From: Marthasterias glacialis
Lineage: Eukaryota > Echinodermata > Asteroidea > Forcipulatida > Asteriidae
Direction of reading: 5' to 3'
DNA length: 64,000 bases
NCBI GenBank assembly: GCA_911728455.2
Contig: OU452227.1
Location: 12,805,110-12,869,109 of the forward strand
In this document: positions 10,308 to 20,397 of the stretch, piece by piece
How positions within the stretch are numbered: the first letter of the stretch is position 1
Layout of the letters: each line of letters opens with the position of its first letter
Notes under the pieces: generated by a model
The model's database searches: none
What the model was told of the DNA's origin: nothing
What the model saw: only the letters and a program-made list of their open reading frames with translations
Made by a program: the position numbers and the translations under genes

Positions 10308-11135
10308 GTTTGCAAAGTGAATTTTGAAAGAATTTCTGACAGGAAAAGTGCAGGATATTTTGCCATGTAGAAAACGCTGACAAGTGGAAAAGGAGAAAAA
10401 CGTCTGCTTAGAAAAATACTTTTTGCACTGACACCTCACCCGCTCTTAAAAAAACTTGGATTGTAGATTTTTCAGATCTGTAAAATTTGGTGTGTTACTG
10501 TGAACAAAATTATCTAGAAAAAAATACAAAATTACAAGGAATTACACAACTTAAGGACAACTTATGGGAACTTGCAATCTAACTTTACTTTTGCTAGATT
10601 AAAAAATGAAGTTGATATCTTTTCATACAACAAAAAATGACATACTAAATCACCAGACATTCAGTGTGTTACAAACTTCTTTTTATAATAAATGTACATG
10701 TAGGTGGACAGAGCAAAAAGTTAGTTCCTGTAAATTATTTTTTTTATCTGTAATAAACCAAAGAGTGGTAATGTCTATAACTACAATGCCAAAGAGGTGG
10801 TCTTCTTACATCAGTGAAACTCGTGGGGACTGTACAACAGTGCGAGGTGTAAAATATTAAAAGGCTAGGGTGTGATTGTAAAAAACAGAAAAACCTTAAA
10901 CGTAGGTCATGGTCTCCTCTTGGTTGAGATTGGACCCCCCTGAACTTTTAGGATGTCACCTTTTAGAGGATTTACAGACTATTTACGTCACCACAATTGT
11001 ACAACTAGCGTGGTGTAGACACAGTATAGGCTGTGTCTTCCTTCCCTTAGAGCAAGTGGCCAATAATGGTCATTGTCAAAGACCAGTATCCGCACTTTAT
11101 GTGACCCAATATACACATGAAAAAACAAACCAGTG

Positions 11136-11388
11136 CCAATAGACCGATCCATCAAGCCCCGCCCCCAAATGTATTGACCAATCACAGCCTTGGGTACGCC
11201 ACCGAAAGTCTGACAAAAGTGTGACACAATGCGTGCGCGTACTTATAGCGTGCGCGTTAGTGTCGTGCAGTGTGGCATTGAAGAGAGGCACATTGTGCTG
11301 CCCACGTACATGTATACAGTGGGGATTTAGCCAATTCTGTGATTGGTCAATAAGTTTAGGGCCGGGGTTTTTATGATCAGTCTGTTGG
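11136..11388. mobile_element. MITE with ~50-bp TIRs containing CCAAT motifs
   Basis: Left: CCAATAGACCGATCCATCAA, GCCCCGCCCCCAAATG, TATTGACCAATCACAG. Right, inverted: CTGTGATTGGTCAATAAG, TTTAGGGCCGGGGTTTTTA, TGATCAGTCTGTTGG. The match is clear over both arms. The outermost bases resemble those of the 59816-60592 family. Confidence 0.75.
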
Positions 11389-11874
11389 TCATCGGAGCCA
11401 CAAGAAAAAAGTGAACGAAAAAAAACAACCTTATATTATGTTTTCACTGTTTTCAAACATCGAGTTTTTGGTCTCACAAGATCAAAACTAATTGTTGTAC
11501 TCATCTCTCGAAAACTACAGCATTTCAGGCAAAAATATTTCAATGGACATTTTCCACCATGACCATCTTTATTCCATGTAAGTTAGGTGTGAATCTGTGA
11601 ACATTTTCAACCTTATCAATGTTGTGCACACCCTTTAATGGTCAGTTTACGTCTTTCAAGAAATTTTGAAGGAAAAGGAAAATCTAGGAAAACATCCCGA
11701 CAATTAACAGGCATCCAATGCTACGCAAGGTTCTGTTTTTCACAAGCTAATTTCTGTGCTTGATTAATAGCTTTAAAGAATTGAACAATCGGTAAAGGCA
11801 CCAATTTTATAAAGCTGTTTATAAATTGGAATATTGCTTTAGTAACAATATTTAAAAAAAACAGTGTGGAACAA

Positions 11875-12105
11875 GGACCCAAATTCATAAAGCCAATAAG
11901 CAGACATTTTCTGCTTAGGAAGCAGCCATTAGCAGAATTTCTTTTTCATAAACACTGCTAACTGTAAGCAAAGCAAAAAGTACACTAAGTTGCTTGTAAA
12001 TCAGTGCACATCCATTGTGAAATACTCTTTTGCTTACACATCTTCTTCTGTTACAGTAAGCACAACAATTTGCTTACCGGTAACCAGCTTTGTGAAGTTG
12101 GGCCC
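11875..12105. mobile_element. MITE, 'GGGCCCAA-TTCATAAAGC' family
   Basis: The left end GGACCCAAATTCATAAAGCC is mirrored by AAGCTGGTTACCGG-type sequence and the right end GCTTTGTGAAGTTGGGCCC (read on plus). The interior is full of GCTTAGC/TAAGCA motifs. The same family is present at 51259-51640. Confidence 0.65.
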
Positions 12106-12297
12106 AGTCAGGAGCAAATACATCGTATGGGTCAACTTCATAAAAAGTCTGTTTATCAGTAAGCAAATTTGTGTGGCTACTATAGCAGATAAAACGTGCT
12201 TCAGCATAAGTGTATTTCACAAATGTTCCTTAAGATTTCATGGCGCGTGTGCGCGCTCACAAGGTTTGCGTTCTTGCATCACTCACTCGTTTTAATG

Positions 12298-12512
12298 GAC
12301 CCTTCTCACTGACATCAGATTTCTCTAGCAGCACAGGAGGTCTGCCATGTTGGAATGCTACACACATGTACAATACATACGTGTAGGGGCCATCCAACAT
12401 TGCACTTTGTAGCACGTTTGCAAAGTTCTAGTAACGTGTGTGTGTACACTAGCCAGGAGTGTGTAAGAACTCCAGCTAGGCAAGCAATAGTGACATCATC
12501 TGAGAAGGGTCT
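12298..12512. mobile_element. MITE with 'GACCCTTCTCA' ends
   Basis: GGACCCTTCTCACTGACATCA at the left is mirrored by TGACATCATCTGAGAAGGGTC at the right, about 215 bp apart. There is no coding content. Confidence 0.7.
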
Positions 12513-13621
12513 ATAACCACCAGTATATTACACCAGTTGACACCAGATGACGTGAATACACGCAAATGTTTCTCCTGCCTTAGAACGGAAGCCGTCTTAA
12601 GAAGCCATTATGTAATTTCAGACCACCGGACCTAAGGTCCCCCGGTCATTCAACAACAGAGCATGCGCAGACCATGCAAACGCTGTGTAATGCTTCGTTT
12701 CACCCACACAAGGACAAACAACAAGTTTTGATTTTACTCGCATTTTGTGACCACTGAGAGGTGATTTTTGTGTAATCCCCGATTAAAGACCTTTGTTCTT
12801 TTGTTCCAAAATGGGGATTACGAGGCATCAAGACACTTCCACCACTGTACATTCATTGCATTTCGGCTGAATGGAGGCACTTCAGAGTGAGTCGGCAATC
12901 GAGCCATGGTTCCATGTTTAGTTCCACTCCTATGCCGTAGGTAACGGCTGATGTTTTGCAATTCACGCTGCGTGAATTTGACATTTTCTCGGTCGAGAAA
13001 CAAAACGGACAATCCAATAAAGAGAATCTTTGCTCTTTTGGCATTGTCAAGTCAGGGTGTCTTTGTGCCAGCGGTACCCTCAAAGAAAAAAAGATTCTGG
13101 CACTTCCGCCAAAAGAATCCCGCCAGGGGGATGGGAAAAAAAAATAATAATCCCGGCAGCAACTGGTTAACAATCCTCTTGCTTTGCTTTCGTTAACCAG
13201 TAGTTTATGCAAGAGAAATTGTGCTAATGGATGCTCTGTAAGCAGAAAACTTAACATGTTTTACATAACTGGCCTATGGTACTTCAGCTGGTAAGCTGTT
13301 TTTGCTACTTGCATGACTTTTTGTGCGAGTGCTAAACACATTTGTGTTTCAACAGCCTAATGAAATTATCACTGCTGCAAAAGTCAGTTAAAAACACACA
13401 ACTTATACTTAAATACATGTAAAGGATGTAATTGATAGTACTGCTTCATCTATTTATACCCTTGTCATTTTCAATTTGTCAACTATAACCGTGCGTACAC
13501 ATTTTCTTGGTGTCCATCTTATGATCAACGGATTTAAAAAAAAACACTGATGTAACAGTAATCTCAACATTATTTATAGATCAATTATTGAGTGCTGTGA
13601 AAATAAGGGACTAAATTTGTG

Positions 13622-13727
13622 GTGACCGAGGTCTTAAACTGCCGTTTAAAACCGGCAGGGTCGTGGCCGTGCTACTACACGGCCATGACACTGCAAGGTT
13701 TTAAATGACTGTTTAAGACCAAGGCAC
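13622..13727. repeat. Near-perfect hairpin element, ~50-bp arms
   Basis: The left arm GTGACCGAGGTCTTAAACTG, CCGTTTAAAACC, GGGTCGTGGCCGTG pairs with the right arm CACGGCCATGACACTGCA, GGTTTTAAATGACTG, TTTAAGACCAAGGCAC. The loop is only a few bases (ctacta). Confidence 0.8.
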
Positions 13728-14628
13728 TACTCTTTTATTCCCGTTCATAAATGCACTTTTGTTAAAAAGTGTAATAAAGTAGGAAAATCCGTGAAACTTT
13801 TCAGCTTTTTAAATTTATTTTTCCTCAGGCTCCCTTTCAAGAAGGGTCAAACTGCATGCGATGCTCAACGGATGCACATATACGCACGCGTACTAATAGA
13901 CTTTACATTGAGTACCAGTATGTATTGATGCGTTATGCATAAATTAGAACCCGCGTAAGCTAGTGCGCCAACACGATTGTGGCTATATGAGCGCAGAACA
14001 CGCATTCACAGCTCCAGCTATGTCTTTATTATTCGTTTAAAACCGGTCTTAATCAGTCATGTGACCACCTTTCAACCAATAGGACTGCCTAATTGTCCCA
14101 AACTGTCAGGGGTATTTATGAATGAAGGATAAAAACTTGAAAAGTACTTGAGTTTGTTGAATACAAGATTTGCAAAGAGTTACTCAATATTTACCTGTTG
14201 TTCATTTGGTGTCTTGGTAATAAAAATGTGTACGCATGATGTCTTCTTTTGATACTTTTGTAAAGTGAAAGGGCTCAATTTTGCCACAGCTCTTGTCTTG
14301 GGATTTGTGTCCCTTCAAAACGACTTTTTATTGACTTTCCTGTCTGAGACATTAAAGCCGCGTTCGCATTGGATTAATATTTAACCGAGACCATGGGTAA
14401 CTTCTAATGGGCAAATCTTACCAATGTCGGCACTAGGAATATTTGACGTGGGTAAACTAACTGAGACAATGGTGAAACAAACCAACTGAGGCATCAGCAT
14501 CGTCTGTGTAAGCTGCATCACATGTCAATTTTACCATCTGACTATAAACCAGCCTTTATGTGCGAACCTGATGTGGTATTTTACTGGACGGTTTTACGAA
14601 GACGATGTGTCTGCACTGGACTTTTTCA

Positions 14629-14890
14629 ACCTTCCCACTGTCTGACCATTCAATATCATCTACTGTGGTTTTGAAGGATAGAGAAACTAAGCAAGCCTGC
14701 AATATATCATGTGGTGAATGCATCTAAACAGTACACAGTCAACCCTCCCACTGTCTGACCATTCAATATTCATCCACTGTGGTTTTGAAGGATAGAGACA
14801 CTAAGCAAGCCTGCAATATGATATCATGTGGTGAATGCATCTAAACAGTACACAGTCAACCCTCCTACTGTTTGACCATTCAATATCGTC
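14629..14890. repeat. Tandem duplication, ~115-bp units
   Basis: The unit CCCTCCCACTGTCTGACCAT, CAATATCATCTACTGTGG, TTTTGAAGGATAGAGA, CTAAGCAAGCCTGCAATAT, GTGGTGAATGCATCTAAACA, GTACACAGTCAA occurs twice almost unchanged, with the start of a third copy after it. The unit start is also the end sequence of the 9812-10307 MITE, so the array appears to have grown from that element. Confidence 0.75.
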
Positions 14891-15060
14891 CACTGCGGTA
14901 TGATTTCATGGCTGAAGTATGATTTCATGTGGTGAATGCATCAACACAATAAACACAATTATGTTGTGTGCACAGTTGTGCCACCATACACAACCCACGC
15001 AGTTAAATGGTTCAATGATCAACTCACTGGAAAATGTTCCCAGGAAAAGAAAGGTTACAT
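14890..15060. repeat. Partial copy of the modular MITE family
   Basis: TTGTGCCACCATACACAACC, GCAGTTAAATGGTTC and GATCAACTCACTGGAAAATG match the right half of the 9812-10307 element. It follows directly after the tandem array and lies downstream of the Josephin stop codon on that gene's strand, so it may fall in its 3' UTR or beyond. Confidence 0.55.
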
Positions 15061-15459
15061 AAAAAAAAACTACCCACAAACTATTGAGTAGGAAATCTCC
15101 TTTTCTTTGTAGACAAACCATATCCATCATGGAACAACGAGCCATAACTATCAGAATCTGAGACAAAACATTTTACGGCAAGAGCTGCTGCAGATTCTTC
15201 ATAATCTAGTCTCACCTTTCCAGTGACCTCTGACCTTTTAGTAGTTCTCCTCCAGATCCAAATGACTCACTGGCAATTCAACTTTCTCATCCCGAATTGT
15301 ACTCGCTAAAACATAAATCCTTTTCAGTTCGTAGAACTTGGATGTACAGTCCTCACATCCCATATAAATCTCTTTTTTTTCATAGTTATTAGAAGTTTTG
15401 GGGGGTTTGTTCATGTCACAAGTTCAACATAGCTGTCTGTATCCCTAAGCCAACATGGG

Positions 15460-15748
15460 TCACTTCAGCCACGTTTTTGACTCTGCCACCTCCTTGGATA
15501 CTACCAGCAGCAGCTCACACCCTTTCAGTTTGAGCTGAGTCTCCAAGAAACCCCGAAGCTTGCTTGCGTCTCCGATTGTAACAGGCTTGCTGAGTTTGGA
15601 GTCTAGGTTGTAGTACGTGCCATCGATCTGCCGGACAGCGATCCAGTGTTTGCGGCGGATGGGTACGCTGACGAAGCCCAGCTGCATGGGCGAGGGAATG
15701 TTGACAATGAAACCCAGTAGGACGTCAAGACGGAGTTCTGCTAGGCAT
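15460..15748 (-). CDS. Josephin-domain deubiquitinase, coding exon 3 (catalytic His/Asp, stop)
   Basis: The exon completes a split codon (AG|A, Arg81) and codes for residues 82-176, ending TWLK-TGA at 15460. It contains the second half of the Josephin domain: LLGFIVNIPSP, then RRKHWIAVRQ with the proton-accepting His115, then YYNLDSKL with Asp130 (the position of Asn134 in ataxin-3), then CELLLVVSKEV. These blocks match JOSD1/JOSD2 in order and spacing. The protein ends soon after the domain with a TWL-type tail, as JOSD2 does, and has no ubiquitin-interacting motifs, unlike ataxin-3. The acceptor is CTAACTTTTAG. The predicted activity is hydrolysis of ubiquitin isopeptide bonds. Confidence 0.93.
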
Positions 15749-16117
15749 CTAAAAGTTAGCGTAACAAAACCAACAACAAGGGGATTTAACACTTTTATAA
15801 CTTCAAATAACATCAGTGAAACCTTCACCTGTGTGACTATTCAATATTTCCACATGGTTTTGAATGTCAAGATGCACTATGCAGCCTTCAATACTAGTTG
15901 AGTACACACTAGACATTACAACACATTTTTGATTGTAATCTTCCATGTATTCTGGCTGCAGTTCAGCTGTTACCTGCAATAGCCAAGTATTAAATATTTG
16001 TTCACCATTTCAAATATTTGTTTGTTAGCATTTGTCCATTACAAACGTCCTTAGCTCGCTCTGTATGTTCATATAATTTTCATTGAATAAGTCAAGTGTC
16101 AATTTAATTAAATTTAA

Positions 16118-16146
16118 TTTCAATTCAATTCAATTCAATTCAATTT
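16118..16146 (+). repeat. (CAATT)n simple repeat
   Basis: Five or more CAATT units are preceded by irregular AATTTAATT sequence. A second A/C-rich low-complexity patch (AAATCAAATC-like) follows at about 16310-16345. Confidence 0.85.
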
Positions 16147-16356
16147 TTATTTAGTATTTTTCTCACTTAATTTTTATTATCTAGTTTGATATCTGACTGT
16201 TCTTGTTTATTTTGATTTAATTTGATCCCTTTTCAAAGCTTTTCGTTAATTTTTAAATTTTCTTATGTAATCTGACTGCAATTTGCGATGGTCCAATATC
16301 AATAAACCATTTAAAATCAAATCAAACCAAATCAAATCAAAGTCAAATGAAATCAA

Positions 16357-16645
16357 TTGTATCGTCCTGTGCCAAGTTATTCCACCATACACAAACCATG
16401 AACAGTTCCGAAGAGTCAATCAACTTAAACTTGCAAACGTTATGCAAAGTAGGAGGACCACCCCTCCCACTGTCTGACCATTTAATTACATCCACATGGT
16501 TCTGAATGATATTGATAGATGCAAAATGCCAGTCTACAATAACATCATCACAGTGCACACATAGTTCTGTTCACAGTGCTTGCTTCCACCATACAAGACC
16601 AGTGCAGTTGATAAGTTTGCAAATGAACTAGGAGCACCTACTACT
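16357..16645. repeat. Two head-to-tail fragments of the modular MITE family
   Basis: The first part (CCACCATACACAAACCATG, ACAGTTCCGAAGAGTCAATC, GTAGGAGG) is the right half of the 9812-10307 family. Immediately after comes a left end (CCCTCCCACTGTCTGACCAT) with a full diverged body that finishes in CCACCATACAAGACC, GTGCAGTTGATAAG and AACTAGGAG. A C-run of 15 follows at 16654-16668. Confidence 0.6.
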
Positions 16646-16708
16646 GGCAACCTCCCCCCCCCCCCCCCAAATATAGATACTGACAAAATAGGGAGACCAC
16701 CAACATTA

Positions 16709-16770
16709 GGGCTGGATAGCTCAGTTGGTAAGTATAGCCAGGGGTCGCAGGTTCAACTCCCGCTCCAGTC
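16709..16770 (+). repeat. tRNA-like SINE head with shortened anticodon region
   Basis: GGGCTGGATAGCTCAGTTGG has a perfect RNA polymerase III box A (TAGCTCAGTTGG), and GGTTCAACTCC at 16750-16760 is a perfect box B. An acceptor-like closing CGCTCCAGTC pairs with GGGCTGG. The whole is only 62 bp: the anticodon arm is deleted. I read it as a tRNA-derived repeat fragment, not a working tRNA gene. Confidence 0.7.
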
Positions 16771-17086
16771 AATTTTTCTTTGTCCGCCCCGAAACTGAAG
16801 AAACTATGAGCAAGAATATCTCCACTAGACTGCAGGTCTTGTTGCTCAGAACTCTCACGAGATCTAAATATTTGTTTACAAGACCTAAATTATTTCTTTC
16901 TTATTTATATTTATTTAACCTTTAGAGGAGCAGGTTTGGAATTGGAAAGGCTGAAGAATACATTAGTCAATCTTTATAAGTATGTGTTTGAAAAAAACAG
17001 AACACTTAACTGCAAGACTTGATTGGTTGCAGGGTTACTGGAAAAGTGCTACAATTACCTCCAATGAGGGTAAATGGTGATTATAG

Positions 17087-17474
17087 CAGGTCTGGAATTA
17101 CACGGAGGCCATGGAGGCCATTGCCTCTGTTGCCCAGGTCTTGGCCTTGGTGCCCCTTCAAAAGTTTCCCATCCTAGACTTAAGGGCCCTGTCACACAAG
17201 GCAATTTACAGGCAACCAGTTTCAGGCAATCTCCAAGAAGAAAAGGCATTCACATTTGAATGTTCACAAATTTTTCTTGAGGATCGTAAGACTCAGTTTG
17301 AAAAGTGATTCAGAGTGCTACCAAAGTGGTCCTGTGGCATGCCACACAGTTGACTGCCTTCAAGTTACCTGTAAAAGTTGCCTTGTGTCACAAGGCCCTT
17401 AGGGTTTTCCTATGGAAGTGCCTTCTTCAAATTGAAAATGGTCTTGCCCTCTCAAAGATGAAATTCCAGGCCTG
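17087..17474. mobile_element. MITE with CAGGYCTGGAATT ends (outer)
   Basis: CAGGTCTGGAATT at 17087 is mirrored by AATTCCAGGCCTG ending at 17474. The left part has GGAGGCCATGGAGGCC and TTGGCCTTGGTGCCCC, shared with 3813-4131. It contains a second complete MITE (17181-17401). Its right end lies 19 bases inside the intron from the donor of Josephin exon 2. Confidence 0.75.
17181..17401. mobile_element. Nested MITE with AAGGGCCYTGTSACACAAGG ends
   Basis: The left arm TAAGGGCCCTGTCACACAAG, gcaatttacaggcaacc is mirrored by gttacctgtaaaagttgc, CTTGTGTCACAAGGCCCTTA. The arms are about 38 bp with few mismatches. It is inserted in the 17087-17474 element. Confidence 0.8.
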
Positions 17475-17493
17475 TTTTGTTGATTTTACTCAC

Positions 17494-17619
17494 CTCCGTT
17501 TGTCCCACCACACAGCTTCACATTCCTTGTGTTGCAGAGCAGCCATGATAACATTGACGTCATAGTTCCCTAATCCCAACATGCTCTTGTGTGGATTCAG
17601 TACTGATCCTGGTGAAAGA
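17494..17619 (-). CDS. Josephin-domain deubiquitinase, coding exon 2
   Basis: This 126-bp exon (phase 2 in, phase 2 out) codes for residues 39-80. It carries [20 protein letters not shown] and then VNVIMAALQ and EAVWWDKR, the most conserved middle block of JOSD1/JOSD2 proteins, which shapes the Josephin ubiquitin-binding surface. The acceptor is TTTTAAAAACCAG and the donor is AG|GTGAGT. The AA of exon 1 plus T of this exon form an Asn codon, and the AG at its end plus A of the next exon form Arg. The sequence is as close to JOSD1 as to JOSD2, as expected for an invertebrate gene before the vertebrate duplication (inference). Confidence 0.94.
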
Positions 17620-17646
17620 CTGGTTTTTAAAATAACAAACTCTTGG

Positions 17647-17975
17647 TAAAGCGTGTGCACAACATTGGTAATGAGTGAAAATATAAATGCGCACAGATTT
17701 GCACACAACTTACATGGTATGAAGATGGTAATGTTGGAAAACTTTCCGTGAAATATTTTTGCTTGAAATGCTTTGGTTTTTAAGAAATGAGAAAAACAGT
17801 TTTGATCTAACGAGTCCACTAGTCAATGTTTGAAAACCGTGAAAACATATAAAGTTTTTTTTGAAACCGTTTTCTCCGGACTCTGATGACTGACTGAGCT
17901 TAAACTTTCACAGGTTTGTTATTTCATGTAGGTGTGGATACTGGTTTTTGACATTAGCGAATGTTATCCACGTGC
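17647..17975. mobile_element. Diverged copy of the TTAA-flanked 365-bp MITE
   Basis: ACAACATTGGTAATGAG, CGCACAGATTTG, ACTTACATGGTATGAAGATG, GGAAAACTTTCCGTGAAATA and later CTTTCACAGG match the family order seen at 57376-57740, but with many changes and damaged ends. It lies in Josephin intron 1, starting about 28 bp from the exon 2 acceptor. Confidence 0.7.
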
Positions 17976-18607
17976 TATTCAAATATAATATATAAATATA
18001 GTTCCTTATTCTGAGGTTTCCATGCCCTTTTACAGAGGAAAAATGTGAAATCAAATTTCAATTCAATTCAGTTAAGGTCACATCTGTTTCCAAAACATCA
18101 AATGAAGGAAAGTAAAAATGTGAGACTAGACAGTTCAAAGGAAACATGACAAAACTTACAAGAATAATGAGAAAGTATTTTGTAGAGACCAGGACAAAGG
18201 GTTCTCCCATGCACAAGCTAGCGTATCAGGCCGGTATGAGCCGGGAGAGAAGATACTTAATTTGTTTTCTTTAGATTTTAGACCAAATTTATAATAAAAA
18301 AAATATAACTGTTCCTGATTGCACAGTAAAGCTTTTAAAACCAGACATTAGCAACTAGTAAAAAAACATTCCAAGGATCTCGTTTCAATTCATTGGCTTC
18401 GGCCAAACTTGCACAATTTGGGTACAGAATGCTCCCCAGTTTTGAAAAATCCTGGGGAGAACCCCGAAGAGGCCTCATGACACCAGGACAGGTCCCCTTT
18501 GGTTTCACCATAAACGTTGGGGCGGACAGTAACAACCATTTTCACTGTCCACCTTGTTATGCACAGACTGACGAGAATTAAGTAGAAAGCTGTTAAATGG
18601 AGCCTAC

Positions 18608-18723
18608 TTTTGACAGAGTTCATCCAACAGTTGTTTACTGAATGCTTGGCCATCCTGGAACACGTTGTTGAGGGCGTGTAAAGCGCACAGCTCCCACTTC
18701 TGTCGCTCATGGTATACAGACAT
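18608..18723 (-). CDS. Josephin-domain deubiquitinase, coding exon 1 (start, catalytic Cys)
   Basis: Starts at ATG 18723-18721 and codes for residues 1-38: MSVYHERQ, then [15 protein letters not shown] with the nucleophile Cys13, then [12 protein letters not shown]. The pattern [17 protein letters not shown] is diagnostic for the Josephin domain (peptidase C86). An in-frame TAA lies in the 5' UTR, and no other in-frame ATG lies between it and this start. The donor AA|GTAGGC is somewhat weak but phase-matched. The full protein is 176 residues, complement(join(15460..15748,17494..17619,18608..18723)), slightly shorter than human JOSD1/JOSD2 because the N terminus before YHE is short. It is a cysteine protease predicted to cleave ubiquitin chains. 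No disruption was seen. Confidence 0.93.
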
Positions 18724-18821
18724 GATGCTCAGCGTTGGGGGCGCTGTTGATGACGATTAGATCACCATAAGACGGGTTTGGTGAGGTCTCCGAATGTCTA
18801 AACTTCCAATAGTGTCTCAAT
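18724..18821 (-). other. Josephin 5' UTR part of the first coding exon
   Basis: A good acceptor TTTCCCTCTGCTATAG places the exon start at 18821, giving 98 bases of untranslated leader before the ATG, including the in-frame TAA. Confidence 0.5.
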
Positions 18822-18920
18822 CTATAGCAGAGGGAAATTACAATGTTTTAGAAAATAAAAACAAATGGCACACTTCATGTTTAATTTTCCTTATTTGACA
18901 ATGTACCAGACGGGTCCCAC

Positions 18921-18958
18921 ATGATAAAAAAAATAAAAAAATAAAAAAATAAATTAAA
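18921..18958 (+). repeat. A-rich simple repeat (A6-7 T)n
   Basis: Repeated AAAAAAATAA units at the right of the ACATGATAAAAAAAATA stretch, inside the Josephin 5' intron. Confidence 0.7.
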
Positions 18959-19144
18959 AGAACTCTACCAACTGCAGTGGTTAATGTTCGGGTACAGGGA
19001 ACCAGACAATGTCACGGATTAAAATACATTTGACAATCTTTGTGGTAGGAAAGCCTTGTAGAGACTTTATTTCCCTTTAAAAAAAATAATAAATAAAACA
19101 AATCTGAAAAAGAAAGGTAATACTATAGGGGGCCTACTATCTAT

Positions 19145-19500
19145 TTAAAGCCCCAGCTCAACATTGGTAAGAAGAAAAACGTAAATGTTCACAGATTTAC
19201 ATATACCTTACATGGTATAAAGATGATGATGGCAGAAAACTTTCCTTGAAATATTTCTGCCTGAAGTGTTATCGTTAATAAATGAAATAAGATCCAAAAT
19301 TAGTTTTAGTCTCAGTGAGACGAAAACTCTGCCTATAGAAATGTGTACAAAAATGCTGAATGCATTTTTATTGTTTTCTTGCAAATGATACACTGAAATG
19401 AGCTGACATTTTCACAGGTTGGTTTTATTACAAATATCTTGATTTTGCAAAGAATGGAAGATTTACAGACACTTCACCAATGTTCAGTAGGGGCTATAAA
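19145..19500. mobile_element. TTAA-flanked 365-bp MITE, copy 1
   Basis: Left: TTAAAGCCCCAGCTCAACAT, TGGTAAGAAG. Inside: CACAGATTTACATATACC, GAAAACTTTCCTTGAAATA, TTTCTGCCTGAAGTG, AGTCTCAGTGAGACGAAAAC. The right end is damaged (TTCAGTAGGGGCTATAAA). It is in the Josephin 5' intron. The other copies are listed separately. Confidence 0.85.
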
Positions 19501-20397
19501 GGTAGCAGTAAATTTTTATTAACAAAAGAAGAATGTTCCTAATTTATGAAATGAACCAAATTTGGGGTCATTTGGGAATTCAAACGGAACATCAGTAACT
19601 AGGTTGATAAGCGGGAGCGATTCCACTGAGCTGCGCGACAGTGGTCGAACATCCCTGTAAGTGTAATTTAACCCCAACTCTCCTGTGTAATTTACTAGGA
19701 TCCTTCCCCACTCTAAACAAATTCCAACACCATATGGGTAACTCAACACCCAAACTGTGGTACTCTGATTATGGTGGTATGCCTGAACCCGTGTAAAGCA
19801 TGATCAGTATACTCATGCAGTCCCCAGTCCAACAAAATCCAACAAAACCTGCTGTTAGAGTTTGATGGAATAGGGACTGTTAGGGTTAATATGTTATATA
19901 ATGTCGGCTACTCATGTAAGCGTCAAAGAGGGTGCTATACAATCTGTTTGGCTTAACAGCATTTACTCAAACTAAGTAAAACTTAGCAGGTGCCGGCAAT
20001 ATATCCACTATTAATCTAATCATCACTATCTAGTATCTTACTAACTTAGCAAACCCTAAAAAAATCCCTTAGAAAGTGTGGGTCAGATACGGCTATTTTC
20101 CCCCAATTACCTCCCTGATCAGCCCTTTGTTTCCTCCATGTCAGAATAACAGATGACCAAGATGAAGGGAGAGCCCAAATTCATGTCATGCAGTGCACAT
20201 GCCACCTTTGACAGGCAGGGCTGTCAATTTCTTGTTACTACTTGCCAGTTCATTTTGTCAACAACAACTTTTATTTTTTACGAAACAATGTACATTTCAC
20301 TGTAAACTTGTGAGCATATTTGGCTTTCCGCTTGTTAGCCTTTTTCCCTACTTCCCTGTTTATAAACCTCCACATAACTGGATACTTGGAGACTCAC

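Larger units (their letters stand above)
1114..15459. other. ABAT upstream intron / ABAT-JOSD intergenic region
   Basis: There is no supportable coding exon in these 14 kb. The stretch is a mosaic of short inverted-repeat elements, SINE fragments, G-runs and a tandem repeat, listed separately. The ABAT leader exon and promoter should be here or further right on the minus strand, but I could not identify a start codon exon ending in the required phase 1. The 3' UTR of the Josephin gene occupies an unknown part of the right end. Between listed repeats (for example 1291-2670 and 7600-8380) I see nothing specific. Confidence 0.6.
15749..17493 (-). other. Josephin intron 2, repeat-filled
   Basis: This 1.7-kb phase-2 intron has a GTGAGT donor at 17493 and ends in CTTTTAG. 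It holds a diverged modular repeat cluster (15825-15900, 16357-16645), CAATT-rich simple sequence, a tRNA-like SINE piece (16709-16770) and nested MITEs (17087-17474). No coding signal was seen. Confidence 0.8.

Noticed and set aside
16709-16770. Functional tRNA gene
   Set aside because: The anticodon arm is missing although both internal promoter boxes are present.
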